Origin: Parabacteroides faecis
GTDB taxonomy: Bacteria; Bacteroidota; Bacteroidia; Bacteroidales; Tannerellaceae
Assembly (NCBI RefSeq): GCF_014647375.1
Contig: NZ_BMPB01000016.1
Coordinates: 1-64,000, forward strand
Direction: 5' to 3'
Length of the DNA: 64,000 nucleotides
In this document: one piece after another, positions 9,541 through 18,573 of the stretch
Position numbering within the stretch: the stretch's first letter is position 1
Layout: each line of letters opens with the position of its first letter
Notes under the pieces: model-generated
What the model saw: the letters and a program-made list of their open reading frames with translations, nothing else
Told to the model about the DNA's origin: nothing
Database searches by the model: none
Position numbers and translations under genes: made by a program

Positions 9541-9574
9541 TAAAGATAGGAAAAAGATGGGATATTGTACCAAA
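9541..9574 (-). promoter_or_regulatory. Candidate promoter of the GH123-like gene
   Basis: Minus strand: TTTG at 9574-9571, a 22-base spacer, then TATCTTTA (9548-9541), one base from the TAnnTTTG consensus. The spacer is slightly long. It lies about 32 bases upstream of the start codon. Confidence 0.35.
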
Positions 9575-9626
9575 GGCTATTGCTGCAAAATTATTTATTT
9601 CGGTTTTTGTCTGAAATAGACCCCCC

Positions 9627-9745
9627 TTTTCCAGTTGACAAGTGACAGTTGACAGATGACAGTTTTTTCGGCTTTCAGCCGACTTAATTTACCGAGCGCG
9701 AAGCCTAACTGTCAACTGTCACTTGTCAACTGTCAACTGGAAAAA
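9627..9745. repeat. Heptamer-built inverted repeat
   Basis: Two arms of about 38 bases (9627-9664 and 9708-9745) are built from the 7-mer GTTGACA and its variants AGTGACA and GATGACA, and are near-complementary to each other. They enclose a small hairpin, TCGGCT-TTC-AGCCGA. The right arm ends directly at the stop codon of the radical-SAM gene. No T run follows on either strand, so it is not a classical terminator. Intergenic heptamer repeats of this kind are common in Bacteroidales. Confidence 0.75.
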
Positions 9746-9747
9746 GT

Positions 9748-10818
9748 TTACTTGATCCTGTTATAATGGCAAAACAGCAGGTTGCCGTCATCATCATATA
9801 AGTGCATGCCGTTGCCTTCACAGTATCTGTACATTTTGCAGTCGGCACACTGGCCTTTGCGCGTCCATTTGCGGTTACGGTAAGGCTTGAACTCATTGTT
9901 CCAGATGTCGATGAATTTGTCTTTGTAGATATTTCCCTGATGGAAGTTGGCACGGATACTCGGACAACCGGAAATGGAACCATCCGCCAGAACCGATGCT
10001 GTGCTGATACCTGCGTTGCATTGGAAGATCGAATCGCGTACTTCCGCTTCGTAGTTTCCGAGAAAACCTTCACATCCGTAGCTGACCTGTATCTTTCCTT
10101 CTTTCCGGCAGTAACGGATGAAGTTGAGCAGCCAGGTAAACTGTTCGTTGTCCAGTTGCAACTCTGCTTCTTCGGCGGCACGTCCGACCGGGAAGATCGT
10201 AAATAGCCGCCATTGCTTAACTCCCATTTCAACCAGGAACTCCTTGAAAAGTTTCAGGTCCTTGAAATTTTTCTGATTGACGCAGGTTACGACATCCCAG
10301 ATGATTTCCTTTTCTTCTGCCAGCATGCAGATGGCATTGACTGCATTTTCGAAGCTTTTCGGGTGACGGCGCAACCAGTTATGTGCTTCTTCAAAGCCGT
10401 CGAGGCTGATTGTTGCCGAATGAAGTCCGGAAGCCAATAACGAATCGAGCCGTTCGCGGGTTAGCAACAGGCCGTTTGAAACGATTCCCCAGGGATAACC
10501 CCGGCGGTAAAGTTCCATCCCGCAGGTCTCGATATCTTTGCGCACCAGCGCTTCGCCTCCGGTAAAGATAACCAACACCTTATTCGGTTCCACGAAAGGG
10601 GTGATATCATCCACTACTTTCAGAAAATCCTCCATCGGCATATCCTTCATGCCTGCCGATACATGGCAATCGCTGCCGCAATGACGGCAGGATGCATTGC
10701 ATCGAAGCGTACATTCCCAAAAGAGCGTGCGTAGTTCGTGTAATTTGGCTTTGTTCCTCCTGATGCTTCGGGCGAGTTCCAGAGCGATGCGCTTACGAAA
10801 TCCGGGGCGTTTGTCCAT
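9748..10818 (-). CDS. Radical SAM/SPASM protein of rSAM/lipoprotein type
   Basis: A 356-residue radical SAM enzyme. The [4Fe-4S] motif CNASCRHC gives C40, C44 and C47, followed by the FTGGEAL glycine motif. A C-terminal SPASM-like region has additional cysteines (CNAG, SGCPS, CADCKMYRYCEGN), as in enzymes that modify peptides. It lies 18 bases downstream of a lipoprotein gene in the same direction. That pairing matches the 'radical SAM enzyme, rSAM/lipoprotein system' family defined for Bacteroidetes. The chemistry and substrate are not established; the neighbouring lipoprotein is the obvious candidate. Confidence 0.85.
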   Translation of the reverse strand: MDKRPGFRKRIALELARSIRRNKAKLHELRTLFWECTLRCNASCRHCGSDCHVSAGMKDMPMEDFLKVVDDITPFVEPNKVLVIFTGGEALVRKDIETCGMELYRRGYPWGIVSNGLLLTRERLDSLLASGLHSATISLDGFEEAHNWLRRHPKSFENAVNAICMLAEEKEIIWDVVTCVNQKNFKDLKLFKEFLVEMGVKQWRLFTIFPVGRAAEEAELQLDNEQFTWLLNFIRYCRKEGKIQVSYGCEGFLGNYEAEVRDSIFQCNAGISTASVLADGSISGCPSIRANFHQGNIYKDKFIDIWNNEFKPYRNRKWTRKGQCADCKMYRYCEGNGMHLYDDDGNLLFCHYNRIK

Positions 10819-10836
10819 CCTTATCGTTTTTAGTTA

Positions 10837-11655
10837 CTATTTCTTTTTCAGAGTGAAGTTTACTTCTTTTGATCCTTTTCCGATCAGCATCCCTTTACCC
10901 CCTGACAATTCAATTTCTGCAAAGTTAATAATTTCTGATTTCATTTCATAGGAATTCCCGTATCCTTCTAAAGGTGATGTTTCGATCGTGTATTCTTCTA
11001 TCGCCTCCAGGTCGCATGTGAAACTGTACATGCCATATTCGTTTGTAATAGCCAGATATTTTGAAGCATTGCCAGGGACATTCGGCAGCAGGGAGGGGGT
11101 AGTGCTGATGACTATGGCACCCATCGGATGACCTTCGTCGTTTGTGACCTGTCCATGGATCGTATAAAAAGCATGGGGCGCCTTATGTGTGTCGACATAT
11201 CGGTCGAGCGTTATTTCCGTTTCCAGTGAAGCGGCTCCTTCATACCAGGTGCCTCCTCCTTTAAAATCTGCATTTCTGAATGAGACGAAAGAGGTCTTGG
11301 TTACGAACTGGCCGCCGTTATCTTCTTCATCGATATCTCTGGAAATCAGTTGGAAGGTATTTCTCGGAAAATCTCCTCTTTTCCACTGAAATTTTCCGTC
11401 TGAATCGGTGTAAAGCGTATCTTTCTGCATCCATCCGTTTTCAGGGATAGAATCGCTGATCTCTATTTGTATGTTCGCGATCGGGTAGCCTTGGTTGTCT
11501 ACCACTTTCCCTTTGATCTCATAATCGGCGTAAGGAGAGCCGTATTCGCAAGTTCCCCCTTTATCGCAGGCAGCCAGTGAGAAACCCAGTAATGTGAGAA
11601 GTCCTGCCAGAAGTTTATTCATACTGATCAGGAACAATTGTTTTGCTTTATCCAT
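10837..11655 (-). CDS. Lipoprotein of the rSAM/lipoprotein system
   Basis: A lipoprotein of 272 residues as annotated from ATG 11655; the ATG at 11622 (261 residues) gives a more standard signal peptide, MNKLLAGLLTLLGFSLAAC. The lipobox SLAAC is at residue 30 of the longer form. Directly after it lies CEYGSPYADYEIKG, a conserved head motif of this family. Two carboxypeptidase-regulatory-like beta-sandwich domains follow, starting IKGKVVDNQGYPI and IHGQVTNDEGHPM. It is likely exported to the outer membrane or periplasmic face. The gene precedes the radical-SAM gene by 18 bases and is read away from the divergent ABC transporter gene. Confidence 0.82.
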   Translation of the reverse strand: MDKAKQLFLISMNKLLAGLLTLLGFSLAACDKGGTCEYGSPYADYEIKGKVVDNQGYPIANIQIEISDSIPENGWMQKDTLYTDSDGKFQWKRGDFPRNTFQLISRDIDEEDNGGQFVTKTSFVSFRNADFKGGGTWYEGAASLETEITLDRYVDTHKAPHAFYTIHGQVTNDEGHPMGAIVISTTPSLLPNVPGNASKYLAITNEYGMYSFTCDLEAIEEYTIETSPLEGYGNSYEMKSEIINFAEIELSGGKGMLIGKGSKEVNFTLKKK

Positions 11656-11768
11656 AATAATGTTGTTTGTGTAGTGTTATATCTAATAGATGCAAAGATC
11701 GTAATAAACGTTGCACCACCTGTTTTTTATGAGTAACTTGCGCGCCGAATCCAATCGACTAAATAAAC

Positions 11769-13616
11769 ATGAAAGATTTTCTACGCATATTAAGGCGTTT
11801 TGTACCTCCTTATAAGAAGTATATGGTGTTGAATATTGTATTCAACATATTGTCTGCCATACTGAATCTTTTCTCTTTCGCACTGATCATTCCTATTTTG
11901 AATATATTGTTCAAGCTGAATGATGATGTGTATTCTTACAAAGCCTGGGTCTTTGATCCCTGGACATGGGAAAGCTGGAAAGGTACTCCCGAATTGATAA
12001 AAAACAATTTCTTTTGGTTCGTCAGCGACCTGATCGAAAAGGAAGGCGGTTCGTTTACTTTGATCGTTTTGGGAGCCTTCCTTATTATCTCCACTTTTTT
12101 GAAGGTGGGTACTATGTACATGGCTTTTTTTACAATGATTCCTATCCGTACAGGGGTTGTCCGTGATATTCGTAACCAGATCAATAAGAAAATAACCGAA
12201 CTGCCGTTAGGTTTTTTCTCGGAAGAACGTAAGGGGGACATCATCGCCCGTGTGTCCGGTGATGTGAATGAAGTGGAAGCATCCATCATGAGTTCTTTGG
12301 ATATGTTGTTCAAGAATCCGATTCTGATCATCATCTATCTGATCGGTATGATCGTGATCAGTTGGCAACTGACGATCTTCGTCCTGATACTCCTGCCGGT
12401 AGCCGGTTATATCATGGGACAGGTTGGAAAGAAGCTGAAACGCAAATCGTTGGAAGGACAGCAGATGTGGGGTGGCCTGATGAGCCAGATAGAAGAAACG
12501 TTGGGTGGCTTACGCATTATTAAAGCATTTAATGCCGAGAAGAAGATACAGACCCGTTTTGAGAACAGCAACGATCAGTTCCGCCGTATGACTAACCGTA
12601 TCTATCGCCGCCAGCAGATGGCGCATCCGATGAGTGAGTTCCTGGGGACAGCAACGATTGCCATTGTGCTTTGGTATGGAGGTACTCTTATTCTTAGTAA
12701 CAACAGTTCGATTGACGCATCTACTTTTATTTATTATCTGGTGATCTTCTACAGTATAATCAATCCGGCAAAAGATTTGAGCAAATCGGTTTATGCCATC
12801 CAAAAAGGGTTAGCTTCTATGGAACGTATCGATAAGATATTGAAAGCTGAAAGTGATATCAACGACCCGGTTCATCCTCAAAAGATTGCACTGCAAAAAG
12901 AAATACGATATAATAATGTCTGGTTTAAATATCAGCATGACTGGATCATAAAAGGCGTTGACCTGGAAATCCCCAAAGGGAAAACAGTTGCTCTGGTAGG
13001 CCAGTCCGGTTCCGGTAAAAGTACGCTGGTGGATCTGTTACCCCGTTTTTATGATGTGGAAAAGGGAAGCATTACCATCGACGGTACGGATATCCGTGAT
13101 GCATCCCTTTATGACCTGCGTGGTCTGATGGGGAACGTGAACCAGGAAGCGATCCTGTTTAACGATACTTTCTTCAATAACATCTCTTTCGGTGTGGAAG
13201 GTGCGACACCGGAGCAGGTTCAGGAAGCTGCCCGTATTGCAAATGCCCACGAGTTTATCATGGCAAGTGAAGAAGGATATAACACAAATATCGGTGACCG
13301 CGGAGGAAAACTGTCCGGCGGACAACGGCAGCGTATCAGTATTGCCCGTGCTATATTGAAGAACCCACCGATACTGATCCTCGATGAAGCAACTTCAGCA
13401 TTGGATACGGAGTCGGAACGCCTTGTCCAGGAAGCTCTGGAGAACCTGATGCGTAACCGTACCACCATCGTTATCGCCCACCGTCTTTCTACGATCCGTA
13501 ATGCGGACGAAATATGCGTGATGCATGAGGGAGAGATCGTGGAACGCGGACGCCATGAAGAACTGTTGAATTTGAATGGGTATTATAAGAGACTGTGTGA
13601 TATGCAGAGTTTCTGA
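11769..13616 (+). CDS. ABC exporter, fused TMD-NBD (MsbA-like)
   Basis: A 615-residue half-transporter of the type that flips lipids or exports lipophilic compounds. About six membrane helices span residues 15-330. The ATPase domain follows with Walker A GQSGSGKST near residue 413, Q-loop NQEAILFNDT, signature LSGGQRQR, Walker B ILILDEATSALD and H-loop IAHRLST. Length and order match MsbA-like lipid A flippases, and a duplicated essential MsbA is possible. The divergent neighbour is the rSAM lipoprotein and the downstream neighbour is GH95. No terminator is seen before GH95 (38-base gap), so they may be co-transcribed. Confidence 0.9.
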   Translation: MKDFLRILRRFVPPYKKYMVLNIVFNILSAILNLFSFALIIPILNILFKLNDDVYSYKAWVFDPWTWESWKGTPELIKNNFFWFVSDLIEKEGGSFTLIVLGAFLIISTFLKVGTMYMAFFTMIPIRTGVVRDIRNQINKKITELPLGFFSEERKGDIIARVSGDVNEVEASIMSSLDMLFKNPILIIIYLIGMIVISWQLTIFVLILLPVAGYIMGQVGKKLKRKSLEGQQMWGGLMSQIEETLGGLRIIKAFNAEKKIQTRFENSNDQFRRMTNRIYRRQQMAHPMSEFLGTATIAIVLWYGGTLILSNNSSIDASTFIYYLVIFYSIINPAKDLSKSVYAIQKGLASMERIDKILKAESDINDPVHPQKIALQKEIRYNNVWFKYQHDWIIKGVDLEIPKGKTVALVGQSGSGKSTLVDLLPRFYDVEKGSITIDGTDIRDASLYDLRGLMGNVNQEAILFNDTFFNNISFGVEGATPEQVQEAARIANAHEFIMASEEGYNTNIGDRGGKLSGGQRQRISIARAILKNPPILILDEATSALDTESERLVQEALENLMRNRTTIVIAHRLSTIRNADEICVMHEGEIVERGRHEELLNLNGYYKRLCDMQSF

Positions 13617-13653
13617 TACCGGATTAGAATAATTATTTTTATTTTATAATACT

Positions 13654-16119
13654 ATGAACTCAATTCGATTAAAGGAGATAGGGCGGAAGATGATTCGTCC
13701 TTCTGTTGCCGTCTTATTGGTCTTACTGACAGCCTGCGATATGCCGGAAATGAAAACAGCCAACAAGATTGCTTATCATTTTGATGAACCTGCCCGTATC
13801 TGGGAGGAAACACTACCATTGGGAAACGGCCGCTTGGGAATGATGCCTGACGGAGGGGTCGACAAGGAGAACATTCTGTTGAATGAAATATCCATGTGGT
13901 CGGGAAGTAAACAGGATACGGATAATCCGCAAGCTGTATGGTCACTGGCGAACATACGTCGTCTGCTCTTTGAAGGAAAGAATGACGAAGCACAGGACCT
14001 GATGTATCGTACTTTTGTTTGTAAAGGTGCGGGTAGCGGTCAGGGGCAAGGTGCCAATGTACCGTATGGCAGTTATCAGTTGCTGGGAAATCTCGTTCTG
14101 GATTATATCTATGTTGGTGATTCGGATTCAGTGGCTGCTTACCGGAGGGAACTGAATCTGAATGATGCGATCGCTTCAACTTCATTCCGTAAAGGAAAAG
14201 TGAACTACAGCCGTGAATCGTTTACCTCTTTTTCCGGAGATCTGGGGGTGGTACATCTGGTGGCGGATGCTGATAAGGCGCTTAATTTCACGGTAGGCAT
14301 GAACCGTCCCGAGCATTATGCATTGTCGGTCGACGGCAAAGACTTGCTGATGAAAGGCCAGTTGCCCGACGGTGTGGATACATTGGAGATGAAAGGTACC
14401 AAATATGCAGCACGTGTACGTGTTGTCCTGCCGAAAGGAGGCTCGCTTATCCCCGGGGATAGTTCGCTGACTGTTCAGAATGCTTCCGAGGCTATTCTTT
14501 TGGTAAGCATGGCTACCAATTATAAGAATGAAGGATTCGAGGATCAGATATTCTCGTTGTTGGCTGAATCGGAAAGAAAAGATTATCCGACTTTAAGAAA
14601 AGAGCATGTGAATGCCTACCGTTCCTTGTTTGACCGGGTCGAACTGGATCTGGGACGTTCCGAAAGGGACGATATGCCGATCGATGAACGTTTGCAGGCT
14701 TTCCAGCAAGACCGGAACGATCCCTCATTGGGTGCGCTTTATTTCCAGTTCGGACGTTATCTGCTGATCTCTTCGACCCGTACCGGTTCGTTACCTCCCA
14801 ATCTTCAGGGATTGTGGTGTAATACGATCAATACCCCCTGGAACGGAGATTATCATTTGAATATCAACTTTCAGATGAATCATTGGCCTGCAGAAGTGGC
14901 CAACCTTTCCGAACTGCATCTTCCGATGACGGAATGGATCAAACAACAGGTAGAAAGTGGAGAGCGTACGGCGAAAGTCTTTTATAATGCCCGTGGATGG
15001 GTGACTCATATCCTGGGAAATGTATGGGAATTTACGGCTCCGGGCGAGCATCCTTCGTGGGGGGCGACCAATACCTCTGCTGCGTGGCTTTGTGAACATC
15101 TGTTCACCCATTATCAATACACACTGGATAAAGAATATCTGAAAGAAGTATATCCGGCAATGAAAGGGGCGGCCCTGTTCTTTACGGATATGTTGGTACG
15201 TGATCCCCGAAGTAATTATTTGGTAACGGCTCCTACTACTTCGCCGGAAAATGCTTATCGCATGCCGAACGGTAAAGTGGTGCATATCTGTGCCGGATCG
15301 ACAATGGATAACCAGATCGTTCGCGAGTTATTTACCAATACGATTCAAGCCGCCAACATTCTCGGTGTCGATTCTGCTTTTTGTCAGGAGCTGGCTGATA
15401 AACGTTCCCGTTTGATGCCGACTACGATCGGTAAAGATGGCCGTATCATGGAATGGCTGGAACAATTTGAAGAGGTAGAACCTCATCATCGCCATGTCTC
15501 TCATCTGTATGGCCTGTATCCGGGAAATGAAATTTCGATGGAGCATACACCTGAACTGGCTGAAGCAGCCCGTAAGACCTTGGAGGCCCGTGGTGATAAA
15601 AGCACCGGTTGGTCGATGGCCTGGAAGATCAATTTCTGGGCACGCCTGCATGATGGCGACCATGCTTATAAATTGCTGGTAGACCTGCTTCGTCCTTGTG
15701 TGGAGAAGGGGACGAACATGGTGAACGGAGGCGGTTCTTATCCGAACCTGTTCTGTGCGCATCCGCCTTTCCAGATCGATGGTAATTATGGCGGTTGTGC
15801 CGGTATTGCCGAAATGTTGATACAGAGCCAGACCGGAAATATAGAGTTGCTTCCTGCTTTACCGTCTGCTTGGGAGACCGGTAGTTTTAAAGGCTTAAAG
15901 GTACAGGGTGGCGGCGAAGTTTCAGCTAAATGGGCGGAAGGGCAACTGACAGAAGCCGGATTGAAAGCTACTGTACCGGGAACATTCCGGATCAAGCTTC
16001 CCGCTCAATCGGCAAATCTGAGTATCAAAATGAATCAGAATCCGGCATCCCTCCCTGTTATCGACGGTATGCTGACAGTAGATATGAAGGCTGGGGATTC
16101 GTTGTTATTACAGTTCTAG
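13654..16119 (+). CDS. GH95 alpha-L-fucosidase (lipoprotein)
   Basis: An 821-residue glycoside hydrolase of family 95, whose members mostly cleave alpha-1,2-linked L-fucose from host glycans by inversion. A lipobox LLTAC near residue 28 indicates a membrane-anchored enzyme. N-terminal YHFDEPARIWEETLPLGNGRLG is the family hallmark. Candidate catalytic residues by comparison with the Bifidobacterium enzyme are E532 in TSPENAYR, the asparagines in NINFQMNHW near residue 403, and D709 in IDGNYGGCAGIAEML. The stop codon overlaps that of the convergent porin gene. Some GH95 members prefer L-galactose, so specificity is inferred. Confidence 0.9.
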   Translation: MNSIRLKEIGRKMIRPSVAVLLVLLTACDMPEMKTANKIAYHFDEPARIWEETLPLGNGRLGMMPDGGVDKENILLNEISMWSGSKQDTDNPQAVWSLANIRRLLFEGKNDEAQDLMYRTFVCKGAGSGQGQGANVPYGSYQLLGNLVLDYIYVGDSDSVAAYRRELNLNDAIASTSFRKGKVNYSRESFTSFSGDLGVVHLVADADKALNFTVGMNRPEHYALSVDGKDLLMKGQLPDGVDTLEMKGTKYAARVRVVLPKGGSLIPGDSSLTVQNASEAILLVSMATNYKNEGFEDQIFSLLAESERKDYPTLRKEHVNAYRSLFDRVELDLGRSERDDMPIDERLQAFQQDRNDPSLGALYFQFGRYLLISSTRTGSLPPNLQGLWCNTINTPWNGDYHLNINFQMNHWPAEVANLSELHLPMTEWIKQQVESGERTAKVFYNARGWVTHILGNVWEFTAPGEHPSWGATNTSAAWLCEHLFTHYQYTLDKEYLKEVYPAMKGAALFFTDMLVRDPRSNYLVTAPTTSPENAYRMPNGKVVHICAGSTMDNQIVRELFTNTIQAANILGVDSAFCQELADKRSRLMPTTIGKDGRIMEWLEQFEEVEPHHRHVSHLYGLYPGNEISMEHTPELAEAARKTLEARGDKSTGWSMAWKINFWARLHDGDHAYKLLVDLLRPCVEKGTNMVNGGGSYPNLFCAHPPFQIDGNYGGCAGIAEMLIQSQTGNIELLPALPSAWETGSFKGLKVQGGGEVSAKWAEGQLTEAGLKATVPGTFRIKLPAQSANLSIKMNQNPASLPVIDGMLTVDMKAGDSLLLQF

Positions 16120-17213
16120 AATAAAGGTATTTTATATACAAACCCGATGGAAAGGCGTCCGGTGTTCTCGACAGAGGCATCGAGCGCCTTTGCTCTTTCT
16201 GTCAGACTGTAAGCCCGTCCGGTTCCGGTAATGAAAAGATGGAGATTATCGTCGCCCAGCGGGTAGAATTCGACACCTCCCTGATATCCCCAGGAAGTAC
16301 GGTATTTGCCGGATTCGAATAGGTTGTTCGTTTTGTAGACAGAGGCTGTTTCATACATCCCTTTTACAAAAAGATTCCATTTCGGATGTATTTGATAGTT
16401 TAGTCGGGCTACCAGGGATAGATAGCCGGTATTGGCAATTTCGGCTCCCGATTCTTCATCTTCCGGTTCAAATTGTTCTGCTAACAATCCCAGCGGATCC
16501 ATTTTCCCCCGTGTATACATGATGTCGAAATATCCGAGAAATTTACCGGCTTCTACCTGTTGTCCGCCCCAGACCATCCACATCCAGTTTCCTTTTGCTT
16601 GTTGTCCGGCGGTAACCGAATAGCGAAGCGATAACATTTCGTCCAGATAACTGCTGTTCCATCCCAGATTATAGAATGAAGGAGATTTGCTACGGTTCTC
16701 GTTACCGTTAGTCACTTGCAAACAGATTTCCTGTGTTTCGACGGGTTCATAACTGACTCCGATTCCGGTAAAATAACAATCCATCCAGTCGTTCATATCG
16801 CTGTAGTCATAAATCCGGTAAGGATACTCGTCATATTCAAATCCTCCCCAGGCAGCATCCTGTTTCCCGGCTGTCACGGAAAACTTCTCCGATAACTGGA
16901 AATTTACCCAGGCATTCTCGATATAGGAACCGAATCCGTTTGCCCGTACCCAGTCATTCCGGTAACAAAGAACCTGCCGGTAAGCATAAGAAAGCCAGGG
17001 GGTAACGGTTCCTGTCGCTTCCACTTTAAGATCATTCAGCAGAAAACGGTCCCGTTCCGCTTCTCCGGAAAGAGCTTCGTTGTAAGATCCATGTGTTTCC
17101 AGAAATAATTTGAAAGCTTCCGTATTGTTCGGGATTAATGGCTTTTGAGAAGAAGCGGTAAAAGTAGTCCCTGCCAGAAAGGCGGACAGGCAAAGTACCA
17201 GTAGTCGTTTCAT
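16116..17213 (-). CDS. Outer-membrane porin-like beta-barrel protein
   Basis: A 365-residue exported protein. The signal peptide starts MKRLLVLCLSAFLAGTTF and is cut near ASSQ. The rest alternates aromatic and polar residues and ends with KIPLF, a terminal Phe as in outer-membrane barrels. Segments such as WLSYAYRQVLCYR and GKQDAAWGG resemble phosphate-selective or OprO/P-type porins, but no family can be fixed by eye. An in-frame ATG at 17267 would precede the signal peptide and is rejected because the promoter lies downstream of it. The gene converges on GH95 and shares the CTAG at the stop codons. Confidence 0.72.
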   Translation of the reverse strand: MKRLLVLCLSAFLAGTTFTASSQKPLIPNNTEAFKLFLETHGSYNEALSGEAERDRFLLNDLKVEATGTVTPWLSYAYRQVLCYRNDWVRANGFGSYIENAWVNFQLSEKFSVTAGKQDAAWGGFEYDEYPYRIYDYSDMNDWMDCYFTGIGVSYEPVETQEICLQVTNGNENRSKSPSFYNLGWNSSYLDEMLSLRYSVTAGQQAKGNWMWMVWGGQQVEAGKFLGYFDIMYTRGKMDPLGLLAEQFEPEDEESGAEIANTGYLSLVARLNYQIHPKWNLFVKGMYETASVYKTNNLFESGKYRTSWGYQGGVEFYPLGDDNLHLFITGTGRAYSLTERAKALDASVENTGRLSIGFVYKIPLF

Positions 17214-17244
17214 GAATCTTTTTTCTGTTTGTTGATTTGGGGTG

Positions 17245-17275
17245 CAAAGATATATATAAACCGGCAACGAAACAA
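17245..17275 (-). promoter_or_regulatory. Promoter of the porin-like gene
   Basis: Minus strand: TTG (17275-17273), a 20-base spacer, then a perfect -7 motif TATCTTTG (17252-17245). Transcription would start near 17238, about 25 bases before the ATG at 17213. Confidence 0.65.
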
Positions 17276-17403
17276 TATAGGATACTTTTGCTCATTTGTT
17301 CTAAAAATTAGTACAGATCGCTTTTTCTTCTTCTCTTCGACATATATGGCAAAATGGGACAAAAGGATGATAATTCGGGCAAAAAGACTTTTTATTATCC
17401 ATG

Positions 17404-17411
17404 TACATTTG
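17404..17411 (+). promoter_or_regulatory. Candidate -7 element for GH105 / PUL 1
   Basis: TACATTTG fits the TAnnTTTG consensus and lies 28 bases before the ATG at 17439. No good -33 element is present at the expected distance, as is common for activator-dependent PUL promoters controlled by hybrid two-component regulators. Confidence 0.4.
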
Positions 17412-17438
17412 AGCAAGAAATCACCTAAATCACAAGCC

Positions 17439-18536
17439 ATGAAGTTGAAATTTGTTTTTATTAGCGTATTGACAATCCAGCTATGCTCCTGTTCATTATC
17501 CGGTGAAAAGAAGATAACCGGGGATGAAATTTATTCGCAGTCATTTATTAAAGAAAAGATGCTCGAGGTTTTTCGATGGCAGATTGGTCATCCGGTAGAT
17601 CTGAATGCAGAACAGGAACAATGGGCTCGTTCCGTATTCTATTCAGGAATAATGTACGCCTACCAGACAACTTCCGACCCTGTTTATCTGGAACAGACCA
17701 AGAAATGGGCCGATGGATGGGATTGGAAAAGAGGACGCCGGTTTCGTCATGCGGATGATCTGGCTTGCGGACAGGCTTATTTGGATGTATATAAAGTAGA
17801 AAGCGATCCTAAAATGCTTTGGGGAATCCAACAGGCGGTAGACAGTCTGATTGCTGATCCGAAGCCCGGGCGTGTCGATTGGTGGTGGTGTGATGCTTTA
17901 TATATGGAACCTCCGGTATTAGCCCGGTTGGCTGATATAACAGGAGATACTAAGTATTATGAATATCTTCAGGATATGTATTGGGATTCGACTGATTTTC
18001 TGTATAGTAAGGAAGATAGCCTTTTTTTCAGAGATAAACGTTATTTTAATGCATTGACTGCTAATGGACAAAAAGTGTTCTGGGGCCGCGGAAACGCCTG
18101 GGTGATAGGAGGACTGGCCCAACTGCTTTCACTTGTTCCGAAAAATAACCCTATTTATAAAGATTACCAGGAATTATATATACAGATGATGACGAAAATA
18201 GCTTCAGTACAGCAACCGGATGGCCTTTGGCGGGCCAGCCTTCTCGATCCGGATGAGGTTCCGGTAAAAGAAACCAGCAGCAGTACATTTTTCACTTTTG
18301 CCATGATCTGGGGAATCAATAACGGATTATTACCGCAGGATACTTATTTGCCGAAGGTGCGTCGGGCATGGACTGCTTTACTGGACTGTATCGACGAAAA
18401 TGGTAAATTGGGATATGTACAGGCGATTGGGGCCAGTCCGGAAAATGTAAAAGCTTCTGACAACCAGGAATATGGTAGTGGAGCTTTTCTGATGGCGGCT
18501 TCCGAGATGTACAAGTTTGCAGAACGTGAGAAATAA
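17439..18536 (+). CDS. GH105 unsaturated glycuronyl hydrolase (lipoprotein)
   Basis: A 365-residue (alpha/alpha)6-barrel hydrolase that removes 4,5-unsaturated uronic acid from the non-reducing end of oligosaccharides made by polysaccharide lyases. The lipobox LCSC is near residue 18. Active-site features are HADD (D106/D107) and WWWCDALYMEPPV (D152), matching the paired Asp of GH105. The ATG at 17439 is chosen because it opens a proper signal peptide; an earlier in-frame ATG at 17229 lies upstream of the putative promoter. This is the first gene of PUL 1 and pairs logically with the two lyases at 24536-28391. Confidence 0.85.
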   Translation: MKLKFVFISVLTIQLCSCSLSGEKKITGDEIYSQSFIKEKMLEVFRWQIGHPVDLNAEQEQWARSVFYSGIMYAYQTTSDPVYLEQTKKWADGWDWKRGRRFRHADDLACGQAYLDVYKVESDPKMLWGIQQAVDSLIADPKPGRVDWWWCDALYMEPPVLARLADITGDTKYYEYLQDMYWDSTDFLYSKEDSLFFRDKRYFNALTANGQKVFWGRGNAWVIGGLAQLLSLVPKNNPIYKDYQELYIQMMTKIASVQQPDGLWRASLLDPDEVPVKETSSSTFFTFAMIWGINNGLLPQDTYLPKVRRAWTALLDCIDENGKLGYVQAIGASPENVKASDNQEYGSGAFLMAASEMYKFAEREK

Positions 18537-18573
18537 AAGAATATATGTTTAACCTTTTTAGTTGTTTTGACAC

